NCBI RefSeq assembly: GCF_002870965.1 | Contig: NZ_PHSO01000005.1 | Location: 186,001-250,000, forward strand | Length of the DNA: 64,000 nucleotides | Source: Tsuneonella flava | GTDB taxonomy: Bacteria; Pseudomonadota; Alphaproteobacteria; Sphingomonadales; Sphingomonadaceae | Direction of reading: 5' to 3' | In this document: in pieces, positions 44,347 to 53,629 of the stretch | Layout of the letters: the number at the start of each line of letters is the position of its first letter | Position numbering within the stretch: position 1 is the stretch's first letter | The notes under the pieces: model-generated | The model's database searches: none | What the model was told of the DNA's origin: nothing | Seen by the model: only the letters and a program-made list of their open reading frames with translations | Translations under genes and position numbers: made by a program

Positions 44347-46164
44347 TTATTCGACGATGGCCACCCCTTCGCTGCGCGGGTCGCCCGCACCGGTCCAGCC
44401 ATTGGCGGTGAGCAGGGCTGCATTGGCCTTCAAGGGGAGTGGGCGGACGGTAACCTGCTTATGACCGAGTCGCTTCAACTCCGGAATCATGGCTACCAGA
44501 GATGTGTCGGGTTCAATTGCGACGATATCGCCGGGCGAAAACAGCACCGGCAATGCCAGAGCTTTGTCGATCGGCAGACGGAAATCGATCACTCCGATGA
44601 TCGCACGCGTCGTTTGCACCGGGATTGTCGCCCCTCCCGCAGCACCGACTGCCATCAGCAATTTGCCATCGGGTGAGAATACCAGTGTGGGCGCCATCGA
44701 ACTGCGCGGACGTTTGCCGCCTTGCACGCGATTGGCAACAGGTTGGCAATCCGTGCCAACGGCCATTTCCAGCTTCCCATCGGCAATGTCGTCCATCCGA
44801 GCTTTTGAGGAACCGTCCGCACGGTCACCGCAGTTTTCCCGTGGAGTCATGCTGAAATCGGTCAGCTCGTTGTTGAGATAGAACCCGCCAAACATGTTGC
44901 CTGATCCGAACACACTTTCGATGGTCGATGTGTAGGATACGGCGTTGCCCCATTTGTCGACGGTCACGAAATGGGAGGTGCCATGTTCATCCGGTTCCTG
45001 CCCGTCGGGCGGCGGAAGTGGCAGGCCTGGCTTTACCTTAGCCATTGTGGAAGTCGGGCTGATCAGCGCGCCGCGTTTGGTCAGATATGCATGATCGGTA
45101 AGCGCCTTGACCGGCACCGGGAAGAAATCGGGATCGGCAAGGAACCGTTCGCGATCGGCATATGCCAGTCGCTGCGATTCGGCGAACAAGTGCCAGAATG
45201 TGGGCGAATTTGGGCCGAGTGCCGACAGGTCGAACCGCTCGAGCTGATCGAGCATCGCGATAACGGTTGTTGCGCCCGATGACGGCGGGCCCATCCCGCA
45301 AATCTTGTAGGTGCGATATGTGCCGCAAACCGGAGCGCGATCGGCGGCGCGATAGCTTTCGATATCAGCGACTGTCATCTTGCCATCGCTGGGGGTGTCG
45401 TCGGCAATCGTCTTCGCTAATGCGGCGGCAGTTTGCCCGGTATAGAGCCAGCTTGACCCGTGCGTAGCGATCTGTTCCAGCGTATTTGCCAATTCAGGGT
45501 TTTTGACCACTGTGCCAACAGGCTTGGGATTGCCAGCCGCATCGTAAAACAGTGCCAGTCCGGCCTTTGTCCGCGCGCCAGTGCTTTTGGCGCTCTTCAG
45601 CGAGTTGTACAGGCGGGGCGTAATCTCGAAACCATTGCGGGCAAGGCGGATCGCGGGTTGGAAAACATCGGCCCATGCCAGCTTTCCGTCGCGCTTCATC
45701 GCGTCTTCGGCCAGACGCAGGCTACCGGGTACACCGATGCTCAGCCCGCTTTCGACAGCGGTGCGGAAGTCCATCGGTTTACCATCAGGGCCGATGAAAC
45801 GTGTAGGGGTGGCAGCCATCGGCGCCTTTTCCCGACCGTCCACTGTGTCGACAGTGCCGTTGGGATCGGTGTGCAGATAGAACCCGCCCCCGCCGATGCC
45901 CGAGCTTTGCGGCTCGACGACAGTAAGCGCGAGCATGACTGCGATGGCGGCATCGGTCGCGCTGCCGCCTTTACGCAACATGTCGATGCCTGCCTGTGCG
46001 GCACGCGGATCGGCGGCGCTGACAATCCCGTGTTCATAGCGAGTTTGTGTCGCCGGTGGCGGTGCTGCGGTAGCAACCGTCTCGGCGGGGACCGTAGCGC
46101 AGGCTCCCAGCGCGAGGGGGAGAGCCAGGGGAAGGGCGAACGATATGGAAAAGCGCTTGAGCAT
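44347..46164 (-). CDS. ggt: Gamma-glutamyltransferase, lipoprotein
   Basis: A 605-residue Ntn-hydrolase precursor. A lipobox (ALGAC, Cys22) predicts an anchored lipoprotein, unlike the soluble E. coli enzyme. The self-cleavage Thr is about T395 in DEHGTSHFVTVDKWGNAVSY; FGSGNMFGGFYLNNE, and a C-terminal block PRSSMAPTLVF, AAGGATIPVQTTRAI are family motifs. It hydrolyses glutathione and transfers gamma-glutamyl groups in the periplasm. It is 11 bp from pyrD. Confidence 0.92.
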   Translation of the reverse strand: MLKRFSISFALPLALPLALGACATVPAETVATAAPPPATQTRYEHGIVSAADPRAAQAGIDMLRKGGSATDAAIAVMLALTVVEPQSSGIGGGGFYLHTDPNGTVDTVDGREKAPMAATPTRFIGPDGKPMDFRTAVESGLSIGVPGSLRLAEDAMKRDGKLAWADVFQPAIRLARNGFEITPRLYNSLKSAKSTGARTKAGLALFYDAAGNPKPVGTVVKNPELANTLEQIATHGSSWLYTGQTAAALAKTIADDTPSDGKMTVADIESYRAADRAPVCGTYRTYKICGMGPPSSGATTVIAMLDQLERFDLSALGPNSPTFWHLFAESQRLAYADRERFLADPDFFPVPVKALTDHAYLTKRGALISPTSTMAKVKPGLPLPPPDGQEPDEHGTSHFVTVDKWGNAVSYTSTIESVFGSGNMFGGFYLNNELTDFSMTPRENCGDRADGSSKARMDDIADGKLEMAVGTDCQPVANRVQGGKRPRSSMAPTLVFSPDGKLLMAVGAAGGATIPVQTTRAIIGVIDFRLPIDKALALPVLFSPGDIVAIEPDTSLVAMIPELKRLGHKQVTVRPLPLKANAALLTANGWTGAGDPRSEGVAIVE

Positions 46165-46175
46165 GGCGCTATCAG

Positions 46176-47216
46176 CTAACCGCTCCCGACCGCCTCGGCA
46201 ATCGTCGAAAACCCTTCGGCGCGCATTCGTTGCTCCAGCCCACGGACAATTCGCCGGGCGAGGCCCGGTCCTTCATAGACCATCGCACTGTAAAGCTGGA
46301 CTAAACTTGCTCCGGCTTTGATCCGCTTCCAAGCGTCGTCCGCATCGGCAATTCCGCCGACTCCGACCAGAGGTAAAGCGCCGCCTGTGGCAGAGCGGAA
46401 GTCCTTGAGGCGTTGAAGCGCGAGATTCTTGAGTGGTTGACCGGATAGCCCCCCACTTTCCCCGGCATCCCGAGAGACAAGGGGCGGGCGCGAAATAGTG
46501 GTATTCGACACGATCAATGCGCCCAGTTTCTTCTCAATGGCAATACGGGAAATCGCATCGATATCCGTGGGTTCGAGGTCAGGGGCGACTTTCAGGAAAA
46601 TTGGCGGCCGGGCATTGTTTTCGCTTTCGTCGCGGGCCGCAATCACTGCATCGAGCAGAGCGATTAATGCGCCTTCGTCCTGCAAGGCGCGCAGGCCGGG
46701 CGTATTCGGGCTGGAGATATTCACCGCGAGATAGTCGGCCAGCGGAGCCATTGCCCGGGCCATCGTCGCATAATCTGCGATACGATCGGTGGAATCCTTG
46801 TTCGCACCGATATTTATGCCAACCACGCCGGGTCTGCCCGCGCGTTGAGACAACCGGCGATGCGCGGGTTCCAATCCGCCATTGTTGAAGCCCATGCGAT
46901 TGATAACCGCACGGTCTTCTTTCAATCGGAAAAGCCGGGGCCTGGGATTGCCCGCTTGCGGCAAGGGGGTGATCGATCCGACTTCCGCAAAACCGAAGCC
47001 AAGCCCCAGTAAAGCATCGGGAACTTCCCCGTCTTTGTCGAAGCCTGCCGCCATGCCGAGCGGGTTAGGGAATGAAATGCCTGCAACGGTCGATGTCAGC
47101 GGCCCAGGGCTGGCGGGCCTGCCGGCAGGGCGCAATTTCAGCGCTCTGAGTGCAAGCCCGTGTGCGATTTCGGGGTCGATGGCAAACAGGGCGGGGGAGA
47201 GCAGACGGTAAAGCAT
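46176..47216 (-). CDS. pyrD: Dihydroorotate dehydrogenase (quinone), class 2
   Basis: A 346-residue FMN enzyme of pyrimidine synthesis. SFPNPLGMAAGFDKDGEVPDALLGLGFGFAEVGSITP, NRMGFNNGG, VNISSPNTPGLR and GVGGIADADDAWKRI are diagnostic. The N-terminal helices (LLSPALFAIDPEIAHGLALRALK) bind membrane quinone, placing it in class 2. It is transcribed away from the suf operon. Confidence 0.95.
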   Translation of the reverse strand: MLYRLLSPALFAIDPEIAHGLALRALKLRPAGRPASPGPLTSTVAGISFPNPLGMAAGFDKDGEVPDALLGLGFGFAEVGSITPLPQAGNPRPRLFRLKEDRAVINRMGFNNGGLEPAHRRLSQRAGRPGVVGINIGANKDSTDRIADYATMARAMAPLADYLAVNISSPNTPGLRALQDEGALIALLDAVIAARDESENNARPPIFLKVAPDLEPTDIDAISRIAIEKKLGALIVSNTTISRPPLVSRDAGESGGLSGQPLKNLALQRLKDFRSATGGALPLVGVGGIADADDAWKRIKAGASLVQLYSAMVYEGPGLARRIVRGLEQRMRAEGFSTIAEAVGSG

Positions 47217-47355
47217 CGTGGCGCGCTATGGCGCGGTAACGGATCGCTGTCGAGACTGTCCCAGTTTGGTCAGGAAAGTATGAAAGGCGCTCAAAAGGCG
47301 TGAAAAATTGCCTGAAATTGCGCCAGATTGCCGCAAATCCGACTGAACTGACGTG

Positions 47356-47454
47356 ATGCGTCGATTTCCTACAATTGGCGAATCGACTCATCGTGTATCA
47401 AACAAGGGCGACCCGAAGGGCTCGAAGCTTTTGGCAACGAGTACCTCTACTTAA
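47356..47454 (+). CDS. Candidate small ORF ending at a terminator
   Basis: A 32-codon frame from ATG 47356 encodes a basic, Ser/Thr-rich peptide (MRRFPTIGESTHRVSNKGDP, then KGSKLLATSTST) and stops at TAA 47452, right at the stem of a strong terminator. Only a weak Shine-Dalgarno-like sequence is visible. The alternative is a small RNA of the 47217-47491 gap. No homologue recalled. Confidence 0.28.
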   Translation: MRRFPTIGESTHRVSNKGDPKGSKLLATSTST

Positions 47455-47491
47455 CAGGCGGCCCCGGATAATCTGGGGCTGCCTGTTTTTT
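47453..47491 (+). terminator. Strong rho-independent terminator without an assigned transcript
   Basis: AACAGGCGGCCCC (47453-47465) pairs with GGGGCTGCCTGTT (47475-47487), a 13-bp stem with one mismatch, and T's run to 47491. The only plus-strand DNA before it is the 236-bp gap upstream of pyrD, so it implies an unannotated transcript. The other orientation lacks a good T run. Confidence 0.8.
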
Positions 47492-47625
47492 CATTGAGCA
47501 TCCAGCGTCCCGCATTTTCAGCTTGTAACTGCCGGAATTGTACAGATAGGCGCCCGGAATAGCGTGACAGATCGCTTTGGCCCCTTCGGCGTGCTTGAAA
47601 AGATCGCAAACCCCTCCTAGGTGCA

Positions 47626-47648
47626 ATTCGGAATGAATCGGTCCGAAT
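47626..47648. promoter_or_regulatory. Inverted repeat before the Rrf2 regulator gene
   Basis: ATTCGGA (47626-47632) and TCCGAAT (47642-47648) are exact inverted copies with 9 bases between. The repeat lies 4 bp before the ATG of the Rrf2-family regulator, a sensible autoregulatory position. Sequence does not match the IscR type-1 consensus closely. Confidence 0.55.
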
Positions 47649-47652
47649 AGAA

Positions 47653-48063
47653 ATGCGTCTGTCCAATCTTGCTGACTATGCCGTGGTCGCGATGGCCGCT
47701 GCCGCGCGTCGTTGCGGTGGCGGGCGTGTGTCTGCCGGCGAGCTGGCGGCGGAAACCGGACTGCCTGCGCCGACAGTCGCGAAACTGGTCAGCAAGCTGA
47801 CGGCGGCGGGACTGTTGCGGTCGATGCGCGGGGCGCATGGCGGCTTGCAACTGGCCCGACCGGCAGCTGCGATCACCCTGGCCGACATCGTGGAAGCGGT
47901 GGAAGGTCCGATTGCACTGACTGCCTGCGTCGAAGGCGATAGCTGCGCGCTCGACCACGATTGCACCGTTCGCGCGCACTGGCCCGTGGTCAACGAAGCG
48001 GTGCGCGGGGCATTGGCGGGGATCACTTTGACGCAGTTGGCATCGAGACGAGAAATAGCATGA
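47653..48063 (+). CDS. Rrf2-family Fe-S regulator (SufR-like)
   Basis: A 136-residue regulator. The winged HTH is [45 protein letters not shown] (residues 25-70). Three Cys in [15 protein letters not shown] (about 91-105) are the usual 2Fe-2S cluster ligands. It senses Fe-S status and controls suf. It is the first gene of the suf operon and shares ATGA with sufB. An inverted repeat lies just upstream. Confidence 0.9.
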   Translation: MRLSNLADYAVVAMAAAARRCGGGRVSAGELAAETGLPAPTVAKLVSKLTAAGLLRSMRGAHGGLQLARPAAAITLADIVEAVEGPIALTACVEGDSCALDHDCTVRAHWPVVNEAVRGALAGITLTQLASRREIA

Positions 48064-49541
48064 GCGAAGACATACAGGTGACCGATCGCGCTGCCCGCGA
48101 TGCCGCTGCGAAAGCGGCAGAGTACGAATTCGGCTGGTCGAGCGAGATCGACACCGAATTTGCGCCCAAGGGACTGAACGAGGACACCGTTCGCTTCATT
48201 TCCGCCAAGAAGGGTGAGCCGGAATGGATGCTCGAATGGCGGCTCAAGGCGTTTCGCCTGTGGCAGACGATGGAAGAGCCTGATTGGGCCAAGCTCGGCT
48301 ATCCCCCGATCGATTATCAGGATGCCTATTACTACGCCGCTCCGAAGAAGAAGACAGAGCTGGAATCGCTCGACGAACTCGATCCCGATATCAAGGCGAC
48401 CTACGACAAGCTGGGCATCCCGCTGGCCGAGCAGGAAGTGCTCGCCGGGGTGAAGGGCGCACGCAAGATCGCGGTGGATGCTGTGTTCGACAGCGTTTCG
48501 GTGGCGACCACTTTCCGCAAGGAACTGGAGAGCGCGGGCGTCATCTTCCGCTCGATCAGCGAGGCGATCCGCGAATATCCCGATCTGGTGAAGAAGTGGC
48601 TCGGCAAAGTGGTGCCGCAGCACGACAACTACTTCGCCACGCTGAACTGCGCGGTCTTTTCCGATGGCACCTTCGTGTACATCCCCGAAGGGGTGCGCTG
48701 CCCGATGGAACTGAGCACGTATTTCCGCATCAACGCGGAAAATACCGGACAGTTCGAACGCACGCTGATCGTGGCGGAAAAGGGTAGCTATGTCAGCTAT
48801 CTGGAAGGATGCACCGCGCCGATGCGCGATGAAAATCAGCTCCATGCTGCCGTAGTCGAACTGGTCGCGCTGGAAGATGCGGAGATCAAGTATTCGACCG
48901 TGCAGAACTGGTATCCCGGCGATGCCGACGGCAAAGGCGGGATCTACAACTTCGTGACCAAGCGAGCGCTGTGTCAGGGTGCGCGCAGCAAAGTGAGCTG
49001 GACCCAGGTCGAAACCGGCAGCGCGGTGACGTGGAAATATCCATCCTGCGTGCTGAACGGCGAAAATTCGGTTGGCGAGTTCTACTCGGTAGCGGTGACA
49101 AACAACCACCAGCAGGCCGATACGGGAACCAAAATGATTCATAACGGCAAGGGCAGCCGCAGCACGATCATTTCCAAGGGGATCAGCGCGGGCAAGTCGA
49201 ACAATACCTATCGCGGATTGGTGCGCGTGGCGGCCAATGCCGACGGGGTTCGCAATTTCACGCAGTGCGACAGCCTGCTGCTGGGCGATACCTGCGGCGC
49301 ACACACCGTGCCCTATATCGAAGTGAAGAACCCCTCCGCGCAGATCGAGCACGAAGCGACCACCAGCAAGATCAGCGACGATCAGCTGTTCTACGCGATG
49401 CAACGCGGGCTGGGCGCGGAAGAGGCGGTGGCACTGATTGTCAACGGCTTTGCCAAGGAAGTGCTGAAGGAACTGCCGATGGAATTCGCGGTAGAGGCGC
49501 AGAAACTGCTGGCGATCTCGCTGGAAGGAAGCGTCGGATGA
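48060..49541 (+). CDS. sufB: Fe-S cluster assembly scaffold protein SufB
   Basis: A 493-residue protein. [64 protein letters not shown] and [45 protein letters not shown] are diagnostic. It forms the SufBCD scaffold, with Cys405-type residues receiving sulfur from SufS. The start overlaps the regulator's stop (ATGA). Confidence 0.96.
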   Translation: MSEDIQVTDRAARDAAAKAAEYEFGWSSEIDTEFAPKGLNEDTVRFISAKKGEPEWMLEWRLKAFRLWQTMEEPDWAKLGYPPIDYQDAYYYAAPKKKTELESLDELDPDIKATYDKLGIPLAEQEVLAGVKGARKIAVDAVFDSVSVATTFRKELESAGVIFRSISEAIREYPDLVKKWLGKVVPQHDNYFATLNCAVFSDGTFVYIPEGVRCPMELSTYFRINAENTGQFERTLIVAEKGSYVSYLEGCTAPMRDENQLHAAVVELVALEDAEIKYSTVQNWYPGDADGKGGIYNFVTKRALCQGARSKVSWTQVETGSAVTWKYPSCVLNGENSVGEFYSVAVTNNHQQADTGTKMIHNGKGSRSTIISKGISAGKSNNTYRGLVRVAANADGVRNFTQCDSLLLGDTCGAHTVPYIEVKNPSAQIEHEATTSKISDDQLFYAMQRGLGAEEAVALIVNGFAKEVLKELPMEFAVEAQKLLAISLEGSVG

Positions 49542-49612
49542 CGATCCTCTCCCCCTTTTCCCCTGTCTCTAACGCCCTTGGTGGCTTCGTGGCCCTCGTG
49601 TGAACCAACCCT

Positions 49613-50122
49613 ATGACCGACCGTAAAACTCTCCAGCTCCGCACTCCGTCCGAAACGGCGGACACCCCCGCGCTCAAGAAAAAGGGCCGCGGCTGGGAAA
49701 TTTCCGAAAAGCGGCTCGATGCTCTGCACGAACGCGCGCGCGATATGCGCCGCCATTCGAGCGAAGCACACAAGGCGCTGGCGGAACGCTTCGCCAAGGC
49801 CGATCTGGGCCGGTACAAGTTCACCCGCCATGCTGTCGTCGGCAGTGCGATCGTCGATTTCAACTGCCACCTCCTCGGCATGGCGATCGCTATTGACGAA
49901 GACGGCGCAGACGAAACGCTGGCCAAGCGCCGCGACAAGAGTCTGGAAGCGGTCGGCATCCGGGTGATGCGGATCAAGGCGCGGGACATTATCGACAATA
50001 TCGACGATGTGCTGGCGCGCATCACTGCGGGCATGCGGATGCGTATTGCCGACAAACAGGACGCGCGCCGCGCCCATCGCGTCAATTCCGCCCCTCGGCG
50101 GCCACGGCGGGACGACGCATGA
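49613..50122 (+). CDS. DUF559-like protein with nuclease-type fold
   Basis: A 169-residue protein, with an N-terminal basic part and a DUF559 domain (about 50-150): helix ARDMRRHSSEAHKALAERF, then RYKFTRHAVVGSAIVDFNCHLLGMAIAIDEDGADE, matching the strand-helix nuclease core in which VDF and the following IDEDG/E residues are acidic metal ligands. It ends in a basic C-terminus. Such proteins resemble VSR endonucleases but their role is unknown. It lies between sufB and the rest of suf. Confidence 0.8.
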   Translation: MTDRKTLQLRTPSETADTPALKKKGRGWEISEKRLDALHERARDMRRHSSEAHKALAERFAKADLGRYKFTRHAVVGSAIVDFNCHLLGMAIAIDEDGADETLAKRRDKSLEAVGIRVMRIKARDIIDNIDDVLARITAGMRMRIADKQDARRAHRVNSAPRRPRRDDA

Positions 50123-50514
50123 CAACGTCCACCGCGCCTGTTTTTGCAATCGCAGCGATTGCCGCGACGGCGATGCTGGCGCCGGTTGCCCCTGCCCGTG
50201 CCGCGCCTGAGCAACTGACCACGGCGCAGGCGATCAAGCGGCTCGACGCATGTCTGACGAGCGGAGCGCCCGGCGCGCCGCGCAGCAGCCTTCAGGCGGC
50301 GGTGATCGCATTGCGTACTCTATGCCGCCCCCAGATCGATCGTGTGCTGGATCATCGCTATGCCGAAATCGATACCGCTTACGGTCTTCCGGGCGCGAAG
50401 TTGACGCAAAGCCAGCAGGCCGATCGGACAAAACGCCGCGATGCGGCCCGGAAATTGCTCGACCGCCAAATCGCCGTGGCGGTTTCGCGTTACACCCAAC
50501 TCCTCCCGAACTGA
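50119..50514 (+). CDS. Small exported protein in the suf operon
   Basis: A 131-residue protein with a signal peptide (MTTSTAPVFAIAAIAATAMLAPVAPARA). The mature part is helical and has two Cys (RLDACLTSGAP and LRTLCRPQ). No family recognised. It overlaps DUF559 by 4 bp and precedes sufC by 19 bp. Confidence 0.65.
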   Translation: MTTSTAPVFAIAAIAATAMLAPVAPARAAPEQLTTAQAIKRLDACLTSGAPGAPRSSLQAAVIALRTLCRPQIDRVLDHRYAEIDTAYGLPGAKLTQSQQADRTKRRDAARKLLDRQIAVAVSRYTQLLPN

Positions 50515-50533
50515 CCCGGATCGACCAGATAAT

Positions 50534-51277
50534 ATGCTGATAATCGATAATCTTCACGCCGAAATCGACGGCAAGAAAATCCTCAACGGCCTTTCGCTGA
50601 CTGTGAACGCAGGCGAAGTTCATGCGATCATGGGGCCGAATGGCGCCGGCAAATCCACGCTGGCCTATGTGCTCGGTGGCCGTCCGGGGTATGAAGTGAC
50701 CGAGGGATCGGTCATGTTTGCCGGGCAGGATCTGCTCGCGATGGAACCGCATGAGCGCGCTGCGGTCGGCCTGTTTCTCGGTTTCCAGTATCCAGTGGAA
50801 ATTCCGGGCGTTTCGAATGTCCAGTTCCTGCGCGAAGCGCTCAATGCCCAGCGCATTCAGCGGGGGGAAGAGCCGCTGACCGGCGGCGAATTCCTCAAGC
50901 TGGCGAAAGAGAAAGCCGCTCTGCTGCGGATGGATATGGAAATGCTCAAGCGGCAAGTGAACGTCGGCTTCTCCGGCGGGGAGAAGAAGCGGGCCGAGAT
51001 GGTTCAGATGGGCATTCTCAACCCGTCGCTGGCGATCCTCGACGAAACCGATTCCGGGCTCGATATCGATGCGCTGCGGGTGGTTGGCGAAGGTATCAAC
51101 GCGATCATGCGCGCACCGGACAAGGCGGTGGTACTGATCACCCATTACCAGCGCCTGCTCGATTACGTGAAGCCCGACCGGGTCCATATCCTCGCCAAAG
51201 GGCGCATCGTCAAAAGCGGCGGCCCTGAACTGGCGCTGGAACTGGAGCGTGAGGGGTATGACGAGGTGATGGCATGA
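50534..51277 (+). CDS. sufC: Fe-S cluster assembly ATPase SufC
   Basis: A 247-residue ABC ATPase: Walker A GPNGAGKST (about residues 36-44), Q-loop GFQYPVEIPGV, signature FSGGEKKRAEM, Walker B LAILDETDSGLD. It drives SufBCD scaffold rearrangement. The ATG at 50534 gives the SufC N-terminus LIIDNLHAEIDGKKIL; a longer frame upstream overlaps the previous gene. Confidence 0.96.
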   Translation: MLIIDNLHAEIDGKKILNGLSLTVNAGEVHAIMGPNGAGKSTLAYVLGGRPGYEVTEGSVMFAGQDLLAMEPHERAAVGLFLGFQYPVEIPGVSNVQFLREALNAQRIQRGEEPLTGGEFLKLAKEKAALLRMDMEMLKRQVNVGFSGGEKKRAEMVQMGILNPSLAILDETDSGLDIDALRVVGEGINAIMRAPDKAVVLITHYQRLLDYVKPDRVHILAKGRIVKSGGPELALELEREGYDEVMA

Positions 51278-51690
51278 AGCGCCTCACAACATTTCTGTCC
51301 TTCGCCGCTCTGATTGCGATGAGCACTGCACCTGCTCAGGCCGCGCCGCAGCAACGCCAAGTGCCGCCTGCCGTGGCCAAGCAAGTGCCGATCATCGCGG
51401 GCAAGCTGCGTAACTGGCGCGGGGTGTGGGGCGCTGTCGATGGCAAGCTGGCCTGCAAGACGGTGAAATCGACCGGCGATAAGGACATCGACAAGATCGG
51501 CTGCGCCGCGCTCGTCGCCTGTATCAAGCCGCATTACAAACAGCTCAAGACAATCGCTGACAGCAAAGCGAGCGAAGCGGATAAGAAGCGCCGCATCTCG
51601 GCCAGGCTCAAAACGCTCGACCCGTGCCTGCACGAACATCGCGGCAATGGGATCGCGGCGCTGGCCGTGGCGCGGGGGACAGGGAAGTGA
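51274..51690 (+). CDS. Small exported protein in the suf operon
   Basis: A 138-residue protein with a signal peptide (MKRLTTFLSFAALIAMSTAPAQA). Mature part: a basic, helical region with four Cys (KLACKTVK, KIGCAALVACIKPHY, DPCLHEH). No family recognised. It overlaps sufC and sufD by 4 bp each. Not clearly similar to the other exported protein of this operon. Confidence 0.65.
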   Translation: MKRLTTFLSFAALIAMSTAPAQAAPQQRQVPPAVAKQVPIIAGKLRNWRGVWGAVDGKLACKTVKSTGDKDIDKIGCAALVACIKPHYKQLKTIADSKASEADKKRRISARLKTLDPCLHEHRGNGIAALAVARGTGK

Positions 51691-52445
51691 CTTTGATTGC
51701 ACGTCCGACTAATCGAGAAGAGGACTGGCGGTATGCCGATGCCGCATTCCTTTCGACCGCCCCTATCGACACGTTTGACGACTGGCGCACCGTCACGGTC
51801 GCGCCGGGCGATGTGCTGCGTGAAACCGTGCAGGCCGACGACGCTGCGCCATCGGCCGTGGCGCGGTGCCGCGTGCATGTAGGCGCCGGTGGACGGTACG
51901 AATATTTCGCCACTATCGTCAGCGGCCCCTATCGGCGGATCGAACTGGAAGTGACGCTGGAAGAAGGCGCGCATTTCGAATTTGGCGGGGTAACGCTGGG
52001 CGGCGATAACAAAGTGCAGGAATTCGTGACCCGCGTTATTCATGCCCAACCCGGCGCGACCAGCAATCAAGTCGTGCGCGCGGTCCAGTGGGGCAAATCG
52101 ACCGGCAATTTCCTTGGCCGGATCGAAGTCGTGCGCGATGCACAGAAAACCGATGCGGCGCAGAACTTCCGCGCGATCCTGCTGGAAAAGGGGGCGAGCG
52201 CCAACACCAAGCCGGAACTCGAAATCTTCGCTGACGATGTGAAATGCGCCCACGGCGCAGCGATCGGTGCGCTCGATCAGACGGCTGCATTCTACATGGC
52301 TGCACGCGGCTTATCGCCGGAAAAGGCGCGGGCGTTGCTGGTGCGGGCATTCATCGCCGATGCCTTCGCTGCCATCGATGACGAAACGCAGCGCGAAACC
52401 ATGCTGGAAGATGCACTGGCTCATCTGGACGAGGGCGCGTTATGA
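51687..52445 (+). CDS. sufD: Fe-S cluster assembly protein SufD
   Basis: A 252-residue protein, shorter than typical SufD (about 420), lacking most of the N-terminal helical domain. The SufBD beta-helix core is present: EDWRYADAAFL, NTKPELEIFADDVKCAHGAAIGALDQTAAFYMAARGLSPEKARALLVRAFI, which is the diagnostic SufB/SufD C-terminal motif. The GTG start overlaps the previous stop. Completes the SufBC2D scaffold. Confidence 0.92.
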   Translation: MTLIARPTNREEDWRYADAAFLSTAPIDTFDDWRTVTVAPGDVLRETVQADDAAPSAVARCRVHVGAGGRYEYFATIVSGPYRRIELEVTLEEGAHFEFGGVTLGGDNKVQEFVTRVIHAQPGATSNQVVRAVQWGKSTGNFLGRIEVVRDAQKTDAAQNFRAILLEKGASANTKPELEIFADDVKCAHGAAIGALDQTAAFYMAARGLSPEKARALLVRAFIADAFAAIDDETQRETMLEDALAHLDEGAL

Positions 52446-53629
52446 CCGACACAGCAACGCTTTCGCGCAAGGCCGACTTTCCCGGTTTGCTGAACGATAC
52501 CGGGCAGGTGTGGCACTATCTCGATACTGCCGCGACCGCGCAGAAACCGCAGGCAGTGATCGACGCCTGCAGCCGCGCGATGGGCGCGGATTATGCCACC
52601 GTGCATCGCGGGGTCTATTCGCGCAGTGCGGATATGACACTGGCTTACGAAGCGGCGCGGCGGCGGGTGGCGGCATTTATCGGCGGGGCGGAAGCGGAAA
52701 TCGTCTTCACCCGCGGAGCGACCGAAGCGATCAATCTGGTCGCCTATTCCTATCCGAACAAAGGGCGGGTTCTGCTCAGCCAGCTGGAACACCATTCCAA
52801 TATCGTGCCCTGGCAACTGGCCGGGTGGCAAGTCGATGTCTGCCCGTTGACCGAAGACGGACGGATCGATCTCGATGCTGCGGAAGCGATGCTGACGCCG
52901 GATCACACGATGGTGGCATTCGCGCATGTGTCGAACGTGCTCGGCTCCACTCTGGATGCCGCACGTGCGGCGCGTCTGGCCCATTCGGTAGGCGCAAAGC
53001 TGTTGCTTGACGGATGTCAGGCAGTGCCGCGGTTGCCGGTCGATGTCGCGGAAATCGGATGCGATTTCTATGCTTTCTCCGGCCACAAGCTCTACGGTCC
53101 GACCGGGATCGGGGCGCTGTGGGGGCGGGCCGATCTGCTCGATGCCATGCCCCCGTGGCAGGGTGGCGGATCGATGATCGATCAGGTCACGTTCGAACGC
53201 ACGACCTATGCCCCGGCGCCGCAGCGGTTCGAAGCGGGCACCCCGGCGATTGTCGAGGCACTCGGACTGGCGGCAGCCTGCGACTATGTCGCGGCTATCG
53301 GGCTGGACGTGATCCACGCGCATGAGGCGGCTTTGGTCGCTCGCTTGCGCGATGCCCTGCAACCGATGAATGATGTGGCGGTGTTTGGCCCGGAAGACAG
53401 TGCCGGCATCATCAGTTTCGCGATGCAGGGTGTCCATCCGCACGATCTGGGCACCATTCTCGATGAAGAGGGCGTGGCGATCCGTGCCGGGCACCATTGC
53501 GCGCAACCTCTGATGGCGCATCTGGGTGTGCCGGCAACTGCGCGCGCCAGTTTCGCGCTCTACAGTGACGACAGCGATATCGATGCGCTCGTGAAAGGGA
53601 TCGAGCGCACGCGGAGGATTTTCGGATGA
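52442..53629 (+). CDS. sufS: Cysteine desulfurase SufS
   Basis: A 395-residue PLP enzyme. YLDTAATAQKPQAVIDA, the PLP Lys in FSGHKLYGPTGIGALWG, THRG-type GVYSRSADMTLAYEAAR, and catalytic Cys in IRAGHHCAQPLM identify group II desulfurases. It supplies sulfur as persulfide to SufB, usually with SufE; no SufE or SufU is in this window. Overlaps 4 bp on both sides. Confidence 0.95.
   Translation: MTDTATLSRKADFPGLLNDTGQVWHYLDTAATAQKPQAVIDACSRAMGADYATVHRGVYSRSADMTLAYEAARRRVAAFIGGAEAEIVFTRGATEAINLVAYSYPNKGRVLLSQLEHHSNIVPWQLAGWQVDVCPLTEDGRIDLDAAEAMLTPDHTMVAFAHVSNVLGSTLDAARAARLAHSVGAKLLLDGCQAVPRLPVDVAEIGCDFYAFSGHKLYGPTGIGALWGRADLLDAMPPWQGGGSMIDQVTFERTTYAPAPQRFEAGTPAIVEALGLAAACDYVAAIGLDVIHAHEAALVARLRDALQPMNDVAVFGPEDSAGIISFAMQGVHPHDLGTILDEEGVAIRAGHHCAQPLMAHLGVPATARASFALYSDDSDIDALVKGIERTRRIFG

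Noticed and set aside
47676-49403. 575-codon open frame antisense to the regulator and sufB
   Set aside because: SufB and the Rrf2 protein are fully conserved in the other direction; the antisense protein is low-complexity and lacks domains.
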